Position numbers and translations under genes: made by a program
DNA from: Methylobacterium soli
Lineage (GTDB): Bacteria; Pseudomonadota; Alphaproteobacteria; Rhizobiales; Beijerinckiaceae
Assembly: GCF_008806385.1 (NCBI RefSeq)
Contig: NZ_VZZK01000025.1
Location: 1 to 64,000 of the forward strand
DNA length: 64,000 nt
Reading direction: 5' to 3'
Shown: positions 36,518 through 45,130 of the stretch, one piece after another
How positions within the stretch are numbered: position 1 is the first letter of the stretch
Layout of the letters: each line of letters starts with the position of its first letter
The notes under the pieces: generated by a model
Database searches by the model: none
What the model was told of the DNA's origin: nothing
What the model saw: the letters and a program-made list of their open reading frames with translations, nothing else

Positions 36518-37234
36518 TCAGGCTCGGCCGGTGAGGCGCGCCCGCAGGCGTCGCCAGAGGCCGGCGAGGAAGCCGTCGTCGAGGCCGTCGTCGAGGCCGT
36601 CTTGGAAGCCGTCGTGGAGGCTTGGCGCGGCCGGATCGCGCGGGCGCGGGAGCACAGGCGGTGCGGCCGGCGCCGGCCCGGCCATGCGCGGGATCGGGCG
36701 GCGCGGCGGCGCGAGCGGGGGCCTGAGCCCGTCCGGCCGGGGGATCGGGCTCGGATCGCCCCGGCGCGCCCGGGGCAAGGCGAGGCCGTAGGGAGTGCGG
36801 AACTGGTCGGCCTCCGCCGCGCGGCGAGGCATGACGGCGGCCGGCCGGTCCCAGAGCAGGATCGCGTCGGCCGCGCCCGCCCGGTCTCCCAGGCGCAGGC
36901 GCCGCAGCACGGTCGAGCGCCGGAAGGCCGCCGGTCCGATGTTGAAGCAGAGCGAGACCAGCGCGTCGAAGGCGTGCTCGGGCAGGCCGGGCGGCACCGC
37001 CTCCCGCACGATGGCCGCGTAGCGCGCCACGTCGCGGTCAAACAGCGCCTCGGCCGCCTCGCGAGTGAGGCGCAGGCCCTCCCGCACCGCGGGCGGGCCC
37101 GCCGCCGAGGTGTGGCCGACCCCGATGGTCCAGATTCCGGCCGCGTCGCGGTAGGCGTCGAGGCGCAATGCCTCGCGGGCGACGAGCACGGCCCGCCCGA
37201 TGGCGCTGAGCTCCATCCTGCTCTTCGGCTCCAT
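36518..37234 (-). CDS. Phage-type lysozyme (GH24 endolysin)
   Basis: The 238-residue protein has the GH24 catalytic pattern near residues 21-42 (AREALRLDAYRDAAGIWTIG then VGHT): Glu, Asp and Thr as in T4-type lysozymes. FDALVSLCFNIG and the RRLRLGD region complete the domain by about residue 140. The C-terminal 90 residues are Pro/Arg-rich and end with a repeated DGLDDG motif. It cleaves peptidoglycan, presumably for GTA release. ATG at 37234 is used; the TTG just upstream is possible. Confidence 0.85.
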   Translation of the reverse strand: MEPKSRMELSAIGRAVLVAREALRLDAYRDAAGIWTIGVGHTSAAGPPAVREGLRLTREAAEALFDRDVARYAAIVREAVPPGLPEHAFDALVSLCFNIGPAAFRRSTVLRRLRLGDRAGAADAILLWDRPAAVMPRRAAEADQFRTPYGLALPRARRGDPSPIPRPDGLRPPLAPPRRPIPRMAGPAPAAPPVLPRPRDPAAPSLHDGFQDGLDDGLDDGFLAGLWRRLRARLTGRA

Positions 37235-37283
37235 CAACGATCTCCGGATGCTGGGGTGAGGGCGCGCGAGAACGCGGGGTTCA

Positions 37284-37317
37284 CGCGAGGGCAGGCGTCA
37301 CGGGAGGGCAGGCCTTA
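37284..37317. repeat. 17-bp duplication across the DUF2793 stop codon
   Basis: Two copies of a unit beginning GGGAGGGCAGGC/GAGGGCAGGC and ending TCACGG or TTACGG flank the 3' end of the DUF2793 gene. It parallels similar duplications at other gene ends in the window. Confidence 0.4.
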
Positions 37318-38898
37318 CGGGAGCGCATGGCCCCAGAAGGTCGTGTCGGCCGCCGCGACGTAGCCGTCGGCGCCCGTGAGACGGGCGAAGACCTCCACGG
37401 CGTCGCCGGCCTGGAGGGCCAGGGTCGCGTTCGCGGCCGCGACCGAGACCCCGTTGACGAGGCCTGTCGCGGCGCCGCGTCCCCGGCCGGCGGGGGCCCC
37501 GTTGCGGTGGAACCGCAGCTGCAGGGCGGTGGGCGCCGCGGCGCCGTTGCGCCGAAAGGCGAGGCTCGCGCCGAACCGGTAGACGCCGTCCTCGGGCGCG
37601 ACGAAGCGGTTGCTGGCGGCCGCGAAGGCGCCCTGCTCGTTCACCTCGCCGATGTTGAACTGGATCCGGGTCCAGGCCTCGGCCGGCAGGTAATTGTCGA
37701 AATTGGTGGCGGCGGCGAAGCGCACGAGGTTCGTCAGCCGCAGCCAGCGCGTCCCGTCATGGCCCCGGAAGGCCGTGGCGGTGCTGTCGAACACGATCTG
37801 GCCGGCCCCGACCCCGCGGGCCGGCACGCCGGCGCGGGGCTGCAATTCGAGGGCCCCGTTGCCGCGCACCTTCAGGACGGAGCGCCGCGCCGTGCCACCG
37901 AGATCGGTGGTCTGGATATCGAGGGCGGTGCCCTGCGCGGCGCCCGAGAAATCCTCCTCGGCGAGCCCCTGCAGGCAGATCGCGTCCCCCGAATAGACCC
38001 CGCCCGCGTGGAAGCCCCGGCCGAGGAGGGCGAAGAAGCGGTCGCCGGCCCGGATCGGGCCCGGGGCGCCGGGGCTGCCGCGCCCGACGCGGGCGAGGAT
38101 CGCCGCGCCCGGGATGGTCTGGCCCCCCGGCGCGCCCGCATTCTGCAGGGCCTCGAGGGCGATCAGCGGGCCCCCGCCCCGCGTCCCCGCGGCGACGGGG
38201 GCGGCGGGCGCGGCGCCCCGGGCCGCCAGGGTTCCGAATCCGACGAACCCCGTCGCCGGGTCGGCGCGCCAGGCCTCCGTCCAGGCGAGCCCGTCGCCCG
38301 AGACCCGCGCCACGAGGCTGTCGTCGCCCGCGAGCCCGATCTCGGCCCGGCCCGAGAAACCCGTCTGCATCAGGAGCGACAGGACATTGCCGGCGGCCTG
38401 CTTGTTCAGGGTGACGCGCAGGTCCCCGCTGCCGCCCTCGGGCTGGGTCCGGGCCGTCCAGAGGGCGGCGTTGAGCTTGGCCGCGAAGGGGTTCTGCGCG
38501 TCCGCCCCCGTGCCGATCCCGAGGCTGACGAGGTTCTGGAACGCCGTCAGGCTCGCCCGGAAGCTGGTCCAGGCGCGGCCGTCGAAGAGGTAGAGGTCGG
38601 CCTCGTCGATCACGTAGGCGAGCCAGCCCGGCCGCGGCACCGTGCCGGCCCAGACCCCGTCCTCGAAGCGCACGACCTGCCCGGACAGCCCGGCCCAGGC
38701 ACCCCCGGGATTGGCCGCGGTCACGAGGTAGCGGTCGCCCTCGGCGGGGCTCGCGGGCGGCGCGGCGCGGTCCTTGTCGAGGCAGGCGAGCTGCACCAGG
38801 GCATCGAGGAGCCCCAGGGCCTCGTTGTGGGTGACGTGCTTCTGCGCCTGCCCCGCCGCGATCAGCGGCAGGGCGAGGTTGCGGGTGGTGTCGGGCAT
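37315..38898 (-). CDS. DUF2793 protein with C1q-like C-terminal domain, probable GTA fibre
   Basis: The 527-residue protein starts with the DUF2793 region (LALPLIAAGQAQKHVTHNEA, GDRYLV, DGRAWTSF). The middle resembles tail-fibre beta structure, and the last ~130 residues look like a C1q-type jelly roll (YRFGASLAFRRNGAAAP, LQLRFHRNGAP, LQAGDAVEVFARL). Genes of this type lie beside the host-specificity gene in Hyphomicrobiales GTA clusters and probably bind the recipient surface. Confidence 0.75.
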   Translation of the reverse strand: MPDTTRNLALPLIAAGQAQKHVTHNEALGLLDALVQLACLDKDRAAPPASPAEGDRYLVTAANPGGAWAGLSGQVVRFEDGVWAGTVPRPGWLAYVIDEADLYLFDGRAWTSFRASLTAFQNLVSLGIGTGADAQNPFAAKLNAALWTARTQPEGGSGDLRVTLNKQAAGNVLSLLMQTGFSGRAEIGLAGDDSLVARVSGDGLAWTEAWRADPATGFVGFGTLAARGAAPAAPVAAGTRGGGPLIALEALQNAGAPGGQTIPGAAILARVGRGSPGAPGPIRAGDRFFALLGRGFHAGGVYSGDAICLQGLAEEDFSGAAQGTALDIQTTDLGGTARRSVLKVRGNGALELQPRAGVPARGVGAGQIVFDSTATAFRGHDGTRWLRLTNLVRFAAATNFDNYLPAEAWTRIQFNIGEVNEQGAFAAASNRFVAPEDGVYRFGASLAFRRNGAAAPTALQLRFHRNGAPAGRGRGAATGLVNGVSVAAANATLALQAGDAVEVFARLTGADGYVAAADTTFWGHALP

Positions 38899-39085
38899 GG
38901 GGACTCCGGGGCGAGGGGGCGACGCGGCCTTTCTCCCGTCCGACCTCATCCGGAGAGGGACGGCATGGCCGCGCCGGCCCGGGATCTCCGCCCTCGCGGC
39001 CCGCTGCGGGAGCCTCGAAGGCGGGGGAAGGCGGTGCGATTGAAAAACGGGCCGGGGCCGGGACGCGCTTGCGGAAGCGCGGGCC

Positions 39086-42000
39086 TCATCCCGCCCGCAC
39101 GGGCAGGCGGGCCCGGCGGGCGGGGCCGGGGCCCGCGACGGTGCCGCATTGCGCCACCGAGACCTCGATCGCGGTCTGCGGCCCGCCGAAATCCGCGATC
39201 TCGTCGGCCGCCGGGTAGAGCAGGCTCGGGCTGGCGGCCGTCAGGCTGCGCAGGAGCCGGCCGTCGGGCTGAAACAGCGCGACCGCGTAGGCTTCCGCGG
39301 GCTCGTCGAGGCGCACCTCCACGGGCTCCCAGGCGTCCCCCGCCCGCCGACTCCGGCGGATCCAGCTCAGCCGGATGCCGGTCGCCTCCCGGCGCGCCCG
39401 CAGGTGCACAGGGCTGAGCGGCGTGAGCGCGCCGAAGCCCGCGCTCGCCGTGATCTCGGTGAAGAGCGGGTCGGCCGGGTCGCGCCCGGCCGGGCCGATC
39501 CGGTAGCGGAAGCTGCGGCCGGCCTCGTCGAGGCGGTCGATGAGGGGTACCACGGCCCCGTCGTCGAGGCGCACGATCAGGCTTCCGGCCGGCGCTCCCC
39601 TTCCGGCCGCGTCCTCGCTGCCGCCGAGGCCGCGCAGGAGGCGGGTCAGGCGCCAGGTGCCGGGGCCGGTGAGCGCGGCGCCGGCCGCCGACAGGATCTC
39701 CACGCTGCCGTCGGGCGCCCGCACCGCGAACAGGTTGCCGCCGGCGAGCGCCCCCGCCGCGTCGATCGAGGCGAGCCCTCCGGCATGGCGCAGCGCCACC
39801 GCGAGCTCGGCCGTGCGGTCGAAGCGCCAGAGCGGCCCGGGGGGCAGGGGCTCGCTGAGCGTGCCGAGGCAGGCCGGGTAGTCGACGAGCCGGTGCAGGG
39901 CCAGGGGGGCGCCGTCCCCGGCCGCCCGCCAGACCGCGACATCCCCCGGCCAGGGCTCGGCCGCCACCGCGAGATATTGCAGCGCGACGGGGTCGCCCCG
40001 GTCCACCGGCAGGTCGAGGGCCACCGCGAAGGGCGGTCCCGGAAAGGCCGAGGCCGGCGGCCGGGCGGGCACCGGGGCGCTTCGCCGTGGCGGGGGCGGC
40101 GACCCGTGCAGGGGCAGCGCCTGCGTCTCGATCCGCCGCCCGGCCGGGCTGTCGGCGATCCTGAGGATCCGGTGCAGGCCGGCGCCCGGCAGCGCGAGGC
40201 AATCCCCGGGTTCGAGCTCGACCCGCCTCGGGCTGAGGGTGAGGCTCGCGGTGTCGCGGCCCGCGATGGCGGCGTCGAGCCGGGCCTCGGCCAGGGCCTC
40301 GGCGCTCTCGCGGCGGGTGACGATTGCGGCCTCGAGGCGGGTCTCGCGCCGCCGCGCGCCCGCGGGCCGGATCGCCGCCGCGGCGGCCCGGCGGTAGCCG
40401 GCGCTCTCGGAATCGCTGAAGCCGATCTCGAGCGAGCGGGGCAGGGCGCTCTCCTCGGCGCGCACGAGGCGCAAGGGCGCCTCGTCGGGGTCGAGCCGGA
40501 CGAGGTCGTCGGCCGCGAGGGCGACCGGGCGTTCGGGCCCGCGGATGCGCAGGCTGCCGGCCACCGCCGAGACGTCGAGGCCGTAGAGCTGCGCCAGGGG
40601 CTCCAGGGCGGCGCGGGCCGAGAGGGCGCGGTCGATGACGTAGCCGTCGAGATAGGCCGCGGCCTCGATCCGGCTCGGCGCCGCGATGCCGAGATCGGCC
40701 AGGATCGCGGTGATCAGCCGGTCGAGGTCGAGCCCCTCGATCCGCCCGGTGATCCAGTGGCCGAGGCGCCAGTTGCCGGCATCGGCCCAGACCGTGTCGC
40801 AATCCGGGAAGGCCGGGAAGGGCCGCGCGTCCCAGGCCCAGACGAAGATCGCGTCGGGCGCGACCATCGGGCCGCCATAGAGGGGCGAGACCGGGTTGTG
40901 GGCGGGGTCGTGGCCCGGCGCCTCGGGGTCGAAGCGGGTCAGGATCGCCTCCAGGCCGCGAAGCTGGATCAGCTCGTCGCGGGTGCCGCGGGAGGCCGGC
41001 GGGGCGGCGTTCTCGGAGGATTTCGGGTCGGGGAAGACGTTCGGGCCGTTGGTGCCCTTGTCCACGGCCGGCACCCCGATCTCGGTCAGCCAGATCGGCT
41101 TCGAGGCCGGCACCCAGGCGGTCCGGCGGGTCTCGACGCCGCCCGCCCGCTCCACGTGCGGGTTCGACCACCAGGCCACGAGGTCCTTGGCCCGGTAGAT
41201 CCAGGGCTTGGCCGCCGCCCCGTCGGTGATCGGGCTGCGGATCTGGGCCCGCCGGTCGGCATCGCCCGCATAGTACCAGTCGAAGGCCTCGCCCGCCGCG
41301 AGGCGGCGTCTCAGGTAGTCGCGATCGTAGATCGTGGCGCTCTCGGCGAGGTCGGCATGGTCCGGCCCGTCGCGCCAATCCGTGATCGGCGGGTAATAAT
41401 CGATGCCGACGGCGTCGATCGCCGGATCCGCGAACAGGTCGTCGAGGGGGAAGCGGATCTCGGCGCCGCCCGCCCGCACGTCGGCGCCGTACTCCGTCCA
41501 GTCGGCGGCGTAGACGAGCTTGACGCCCGGCCCGAGCCGATCCCGCACCGCGCCGGCGAGGCGCCGCAGGGCCTCGACCGCGGGGTAGCGCCCGCCCGCC
41601 GCCCGCACCCGGGTGAGGCCGATCAGCTCGCTGCCGATGATGAAGCCGGCCAGCGGCACGCCGTCCGCGGCCCAGCCGCCCGCGAGGTCGGCGTAGTGCA
41701 GCACCATCCGGGCGAGCCCGCTCCCGCCCTCGAAGAAGGCCGCGACCTGCGCGCCCGCCGCCTCGCTGCCGTCCGGGCTGCCGGGCAGGCCCGGGGCGGG
41801 GTCGCAGGTGATGCGGCCGCGCCAGGGATAGGCGGGCTGGCCCGGGGCTCCCGGGTCGCGCGGGTCCGGCAGGGCGTTGGCCTGCGCCACGTCCATCATC
41901 AGGAAGGGATAGAGCACCACCTTGAGGCCGCGCCGGTGCAGGTCGGCGACGAGGCGGCCGAGGCCGGCATCCGAGGGGGTGCCGCCATAGGCCGGGCCGC

Positions 42001-42985
42001 CCTCCGGCGCCCGCGAGACCACGCCGACCTGCGCCCGGCCGAGCCCGGCCACCGACCAGACGTCGCCCCGGGTCGCCTTGCCGGCATTGTCGACCTTGGG
42101 CGCCACCGTGCAATGCCCGGCCCGCAGATCGTCGCCGAACCACGCCACCACGACCGAGACCTGAGCCAGCCGCGGGCAGAGGGCCTGCAGGGCGTCCAGG
42201 GAGGCGGTGACGTCGGTGGCGCGCTGGAGCTGGAAGCGGTTGGCGGCCCGGGTCGCGCCGAAGCCCGCATCCTCGGTGACAAGATCGGGATCGAGGCCGA
42301 ACTCGTTGGCGCCCGGGATCAGGTCGACGGCCCGGATCATCCCGGCCAGGCCCGCCACGGGGCGCACCACCTCGAAGGCGAATTGCGGGATGCGGTTGCC
42401 GAAATCGGCGAGCGCCAGGCGCTCGAACACCACGTAGGCGAGGCCCCGATAGGCGGGCGCTCGCGTCGCGCCCTCCTTGGCGACGATGAGCGGGTCGGGC
42501 TCCTGATCGCGGCTGCCCGCGTGGACGCGCAGCGTCAGGGTGGTGAGGTCGAGTTCCTGTCCGTCCGCCCAGACCCGCCGCACGAAGGCGATCTCGCCCT
42601 CGCACAGGCCGATCGCCAGGTTGGCGTAGTAGGCATAGGCCGTGCGCACGGTCTTCTGGCCGCCGCCGCCCTTGGCCCCGGTCGCGGCCCGCTCCACCGT
42701 GGTGTTGGCGACTTCGAGGGGCCGCGTCGCCCAGATCAGGGTGCCGCCGAGCTTCGCCCGCCCGTAGGCCCGCGGGATCGGGTCGCCCTCGGTGGAGGAG
42801 AGGCCGGCCACGTCCGAGAGGCGCGGCCCCTCGACGAAGCGCGGGCTGGCGCGGGTGCCGAACAGCGCCCCGTCGATGCCCGCCCCCGCGATGGCGCCGG
42901 CCGCCCGCCCGATCAGGGCGCCGACCGGCCCCCCGAGTCCCGTCCCGGCCGCCGCCCCGGCCGTCGAGAGGATCAGCGTGGCCAT
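39086..42985 (-). CDS. GTA host-specificity / megatron tail protein (gp15)
   Basis: The 1299-residue protein begins with hydrophobic glycine-rich repeats (LGGPVGALIGRAAGAIAGAG) and holds the GTA TIM-barrel-like domain (about 300-750; LVYAADWTEYG, ITDWRDGPDHADL, WLTEIGVPAVDKGTNGPNVF) and a C-terminal phage-tail domain. In RcGTA this is the large tip protein that contacts the host envelope. It is the longest gene of the cluster and seems intact. A toxin-antitoxin pair lies between it and gp14. Confidence 0.9.
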   Translation of the reverse strand: MATLILSTAGAAAGTGLGGPVGALIGRAAGAIAGAGIDGALFGTRASPRFVEGPRLSDVAGLSSTEGDPIPRAYGRAKLGGTLIWATRPLEVANTTVERAATGAKGGGGQKTVRTAYAYYANLAIGLCEGEIAFVRRVWADGQELDLTTLTLRVHAGSRDQEPDPLIVAKEGATRAPAYRGLAYVVFERLALADFGNRIPQFAFEVVRPVAGLAGMIRAVDLIPGANEFGLDPDLVTEDAGFGATRAANRFQLQRATDVTASLDALQALCPRLAQVSVVVAWFGDDLRAGHCTVAPKVDNAGKATRGDVWSVAGLGRAQVGVVSRAPEGGPAYGGTPSDAGLGRLVADLHRRGLKVVLYPFLMMDVAQANALPDPRDPGAPGQPAYPWRGRITCDPAPGLPGSPDGSEAAGAQVAAFFEGGSGLARMVLHYADLAGGWAADGVPLAGFIIGSELIGLTRVRAAGGRYPAVEALRRLAGAVRDRLGPGVKLVYAADWTEYGADVRAGGAEIRFPLDDLFADPAIDAVGIDYYPPITDWRDGPDHADLAESATIYDRDYLRRRLAAGEAFDWYYAGDADRRAQIRSPITDGAAAKPWIYRAKDLVAWWSNPHVERAGGVETRRTAWVPASKPIWLTEIGVPAVDKGTNGPNVFPDPKSSENAAPPASRGTRDELIQLRGLEAILTRFDPEAPGHDPAHNPVSPLYGGPMVAPDAIFVWAWDARPFPAFPDCDTVWADAGNWRLGHWITGRIEGLDLDRLITAILADLGIAAPSRIEAAAYLDGYVIDRALSARAALEPLAQLYGLDVSAVAGSLRIRGPERPVALAADDLVRLDPDEAPLRLVRAEESALPRSLEIGFSDSESAGYRRAAAAAIRPAGARRRETRLEAAIVTRRESAEALAEARLDAAIAGRDTASLTLSPRRVELEPGDCLALPGAGLHRILRIADSPAGRRIETQALPLHGSPPPPRRSAPVPARPPASAFPGPPFAVALDLPVDRGDPVALQYLAVAAEPWPGDVAVWRAAGDGAPLALHRLVDYPACLGTLSEPLPPGPLWRFDRTAELAVALRHAGGLASIDAAGALAGGNLFAVRAPDGSVEILSAAGAALTGPGTWRLTRLLRGLGGSEDAAGRGAPAGSLIVRLDDGAVVPLIDRLDEAGRSFRYRIGPAGRDPADPLFTEITASAGFGALTPLSPVHLRARREATGIRLSWIRRSRRAGDAWEPVEVRLDEPAEAYAVALFQPDGRLLRSLTAASPSLLYPAADEIADFGGPQTAIEVSVAQCGTVAGPGPARRARLPVRAG

Positions 42986-43016
42986 GGGCGGCTCCGGAGA
43001 TGGGGTGGGTTGCCGG

Positions 43017-43038
43017 TTTGTATCTTGTCGGATACGAA
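43017..43038. promoter_or_regulatory. Operator-like inverted repeat upstream of the toxin gene
   Basis: TTTGTATC-TTGTCG-GATACGAA forms 8-bp arms with one mismatch, ending 6 bp before the toxin GTG. Position and size fit an autoregulatory operator bound by the antitoxin. It also lies 32 bp from the divergent gp15 start. Confidence 0.5.
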
Positions 43039-43044
43039 TTCGGG

Positions 43045-43350
43045 GTGCCGACGATCCTCGTGTCAGACGTGTTCAAGCGCTGGCTGGGCAGCCTGCGGGA
43101 TCAGCGGGCCAAGGCGCGCATCGCTGCGCGTATCCGGGCCGCAACCTTCGGCAATTTCGGTGATGTCGAGCCGGTCGGGGATGGCATCTTCGAGATGCGC
43201 ATCCATGACGGACCGGGCTATCGCCTGTATTATGTACGAAGAGGCGAAACGATTTACCTGTTGCTCGTCGGCGGCGACAAATCGAGCCAGAGCCGCGACA
43301 TCCGGAAGGCGAAGGCTATGGCCGCCGACCTCGATCGGGACCTCTCATGA
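43045..43350 (+). CDS. RelE/HigB-like addiction module toxin
   Basis: The 101-residue protein matches the TIGR02683-type killer family: FKRWLGSLRDQRAKARIAAR, FGNFGDVEPVGDGIFEMRIH, GPGYRLYYVRRG and LLLVGGDKSSQSRDI. These are ribosome-dependent mRNA interferases. GTG at 43045 is chosen because upstream codons do not belong to the family. It overlaps the antitoxin by 4 bp (ATGA) in toxin-first order. The pair lies opposite in direction to the surrounding GTA genes. Confidence 0.85.
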   Translation: MPTILVSDVFKRWLGSLRDQRAKARIAARIRAATFGNFGDVEPVGDGIFEMRIHDGPGYRLYYVRRGETIYLLLVGGDKSSQSRDIRKAKAMAADLDRDLS

Positions 43351-43631
43351 CCCGCTTCACACCCTTCGACGCCTCGGAATTCCTCGACAGCGAGGAAGCT
43401 ATCGCCGAGTACCTCGCGGCGGCGCTGCAGGATCCCGACCCGGACCTGTTCGTCGCGGCTCTGGGCGACGTCGCCAAGGCGCGCGGCATGACCCAGATCG
43501 CCCGCGAGGCCGGTCTCGGCCGCGAGAGCCTCTACAAGGCGCTCACCCCCGGATCGAAGGTCCGCTACGAGACCGTCCGAAAGGTGATGGACGTGCTGGG
43601 CGTCAAGCTGACGGTCTCGCCGGGGGCCTGA
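43347..43631 (+). CDS. HigA-like addiction module antitoxin
   Basis: The 94-residue protein has an N-terminal toxin-binding part (DASEFLDSEEAIAEYLAAAL) and a helix-turn-helix (KARGMTQIAREAGLGRESLY, KALTPGSKVRYETVRKVMDV), as in TIGR02684 antidote proteins. It would neutralise the toxin and repress the operon through the repeat at 43017-43038. Its last 29 bases overlap the 3' end of gp14 on the other strand. Confidence 0.85.
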   Translation: MTRFTPFDASEFLDSEEAIAEYLAAALQDPDPDLFVAALGDVAKARGMTQIAREAGLGRESLYKALTPGSKVRYETVRKVMDVLGVKLTVSPGA

Positions 43632-44127
43632 GCGCCGCCGCGGCCCCCGGAAACCGGAACACGTGAGTGAGGTGCCGGCGCCACCACGGCGTGATCGCGA
43701 CCTCCGCCACCACCGCCCCGTCATGGGCGTGGATCATCGTGCCCGCCCCCGTCGCGATGGCGCAGTGGCGCGCGGGCAGGTGGCGGCGGAAGGCGAAGAG
43801 CAGGACGTCCCCGGCTTCCGGCGCGGAGGCGGCGGGCGGGCCCGCGGCGGGCAAGCCCGCGGTGGGCGGGCCAGCGACGCGGATGAGGTGGCGTTCGGCG
43901 GCCTCCGCCAGCGGGTCGGTGCCGGCCGGCGCCGATTCCGCCCAGGAGGCCGCGTAGGGCGGGGCCGGTTCGGGCTCGGGCCCGAGCACCCCGCGCCAGA
44001 CGCCCCGCACGAGGCCGAGGCAGTCGCAGCCGACCCCCTTGAGGGAGGCCTGGTGCCGATAGGGCGTGCCGAGCCAGGTCCGGGCCTCGGCAACGAAGGC
44101 GGCCGGGTCGGTCGCGCGTTCCCGCAT
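43603..44127 (-). CDS. GTA NlpC/P60-type peptidase (gp14)
   Basis: The 174-residue protein has the NlpC/P60 catalytic cysteine (GVGCDCLGLVRGVW near residue 35) and histidine (ARHCAIATG), and begins with the typical WLGTPYRHQAS. In RcGTA it is a cell-wall peptidase of the tail tip. The middle contains a Pro/Ala-rich insertion. Its last ~9 residues (after the expected HVFRFPG) are encoded within the antitoxin's 3' end on the opposite strand. Confidence 0.88.
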   Translation of the reverse strand: MRERATDPAAFVAEARTWLGTPYRHQASLKGVGCDCLGLVRGVWRGVLGPEPEPAPPYAASWAESAPAGTDPLAEAAERHLIRVAGPPTAGLPAAGPPAASAPEAGDVLLFAFRRHLPARHCAIATGAGTMIHAHDGAVVAEVAITPWWRRHLTHVFRFPGAAAALRPPARPSA

Positions 44128-44137
44128 GACGCTCTCC

Positions 44138-45028
44138 TCAGGTATCCGACGCGGCGCGGAACAGGCTGCCGCCGTCGAGGCCGGGGCCGGAGCCCGGGAC
44201 CTGGCGCAGCACGACGTCGTTGCCCGGCAGGTGCGGGAAGCCCTGGAAGTTCACCGCATTGGCAAAGGTCCCGGCGCAGGTGGCGAGGCGCTTGTCGCAG
44301 CCCGGATCCAGCAGCAGGGCATCGCCCGGGGCGACCGCCCGCGGCGGCGCCTCCCAGAGCTCGATGGCGCCGTCCGCATGCGCCCGCACGTCGCCCGCGA
44401 GCCCCGCATTGGCGCCCCCGGTCCAGGTGAAGTGCCCGCCCGTCAGGGCCCCGTCGGGCACCGGCCGCGCGAGGTCGAGGGCGAGGAGGCCGGGGCGGGG
44501 CACCGCCCGCACCGTGGCGGCGACGCGCAGGGGCGCGAGATCGACGCGGCAGCGCCCGTCCCCGAGATCGGCCCCGCAGGTGGCGCGGTAGGTGCGGCCG
44601 CGCTCCGCGTCGAGGCTGTCCATCAGCCCGCGCAGTTCCGCCACGAAGGCGTTGCCGGCCCGGCGGATCTCCCCCAGCGTGCCGAGGTCGAGGAGGAGGC
44701 GGATCTCGGGGTTCGTCCAGTCCACGAGCCAGGTCTCGACGCTGGCCCCGTCATAGAGGCCGCCCGCGATGTCGGCCTCGGTCAGCCCGAGGGCGCTGAG
44801 CGCCCCCGCCACGTCCCCGCCCGAGACTGCGAAGCCGAGCTCCCGGCTCGCCTCGGCGGCTTCGAGGCCGGTGCGGGCGGCGTGGACGAGGTCCCCCAGG
44901 GTGAGGTCGCGGTCGTGATCGGTGAAGCCGAGGGCGAGGCCGTCCCGGCGCCGCAGCGCCCAGCAATGGCAGAGGGTCGTCGCACCCTCCGCGAGGCGGG
45001 CCGCGAGGTCCGGGGGCAGGTCGCGCAT
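44138..45028 (-). CDS. GTA tail hub protein (gp13, DUF2163)
   Basis: The 296-residue protein matches DUF2163: LCHCWALRRRDGLALGFTDH, DRDLTLGD, then the C-terminal FAB-like domain (CDKRLATCAGTFANAVNFQG, FPHLPGNDVV). In RcGTA this is the hub joining the distal tail protein to the tip. It lies 10 bp upstream of gp14 in transcription order and appears intact. Confidence 0.9.
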   Translation of the reverse strand: MRDLPPDLAARLAEGATTLCHCWALRRRDGLALGFTDHDRDLTLGDLVHAARTGLEAAEASRELGFAVSGGDVAGALSALGLTEADIAGGLYDGASVETWLVDWTNPEIRLLLDLGTLGEIRRAGNAFVAELRGLMDSLDAERGRTYRATCGADLGDGRCRVDLAPLRVAATVRAVPRPGLLALDLARPVPDGALTGGHFTWTGGANAGLAGDVRAHADGAIELWEAPPRAVAPGDALLLDPGCDKRLATCAGTFANAVNFQGFPHLPGNDVVLRQVPGSGPGLDGGSLFRAASDT

Positions 45029-45045
45029 GGAGGGCTCCGGATCAG

Positions 45046-45130
45046 GGCAGGATGCCGGTCAGGGCAGGATTCCCGGCACGGCAGGATTCCCGTCACGGCA
45101 GGATTCCCGTCACGGCAGGATCTCGATCAG
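45046..45130. repeat. Five tandem copies of a 17-bp unit
   Basis: Copies start at 45046, 45063, 45080, 45097 and 45114; the central two are identical (GGCAGGATTCCCGTCAC) and the outer ones diverge. The array spans the gp12 stop codon and the gap to gp13. Because 17 is not a multiple of three, gain or loss of copies inside the coding part would change the gp12 end. Confidence 0.8.

Noticed and set aside
39149-43666. 1505-codon open frame opposite gp15
   Set aside because: It is the antisense shadow of gp15 and the gp15-gp14 region; no motif, and the sense frame has a clear GTA protein.
45046-45130. 17-bp tandem array as a CRISPR
   Set aside because: The units are directly adjacent without spacers and diverge; no cas genes are near.
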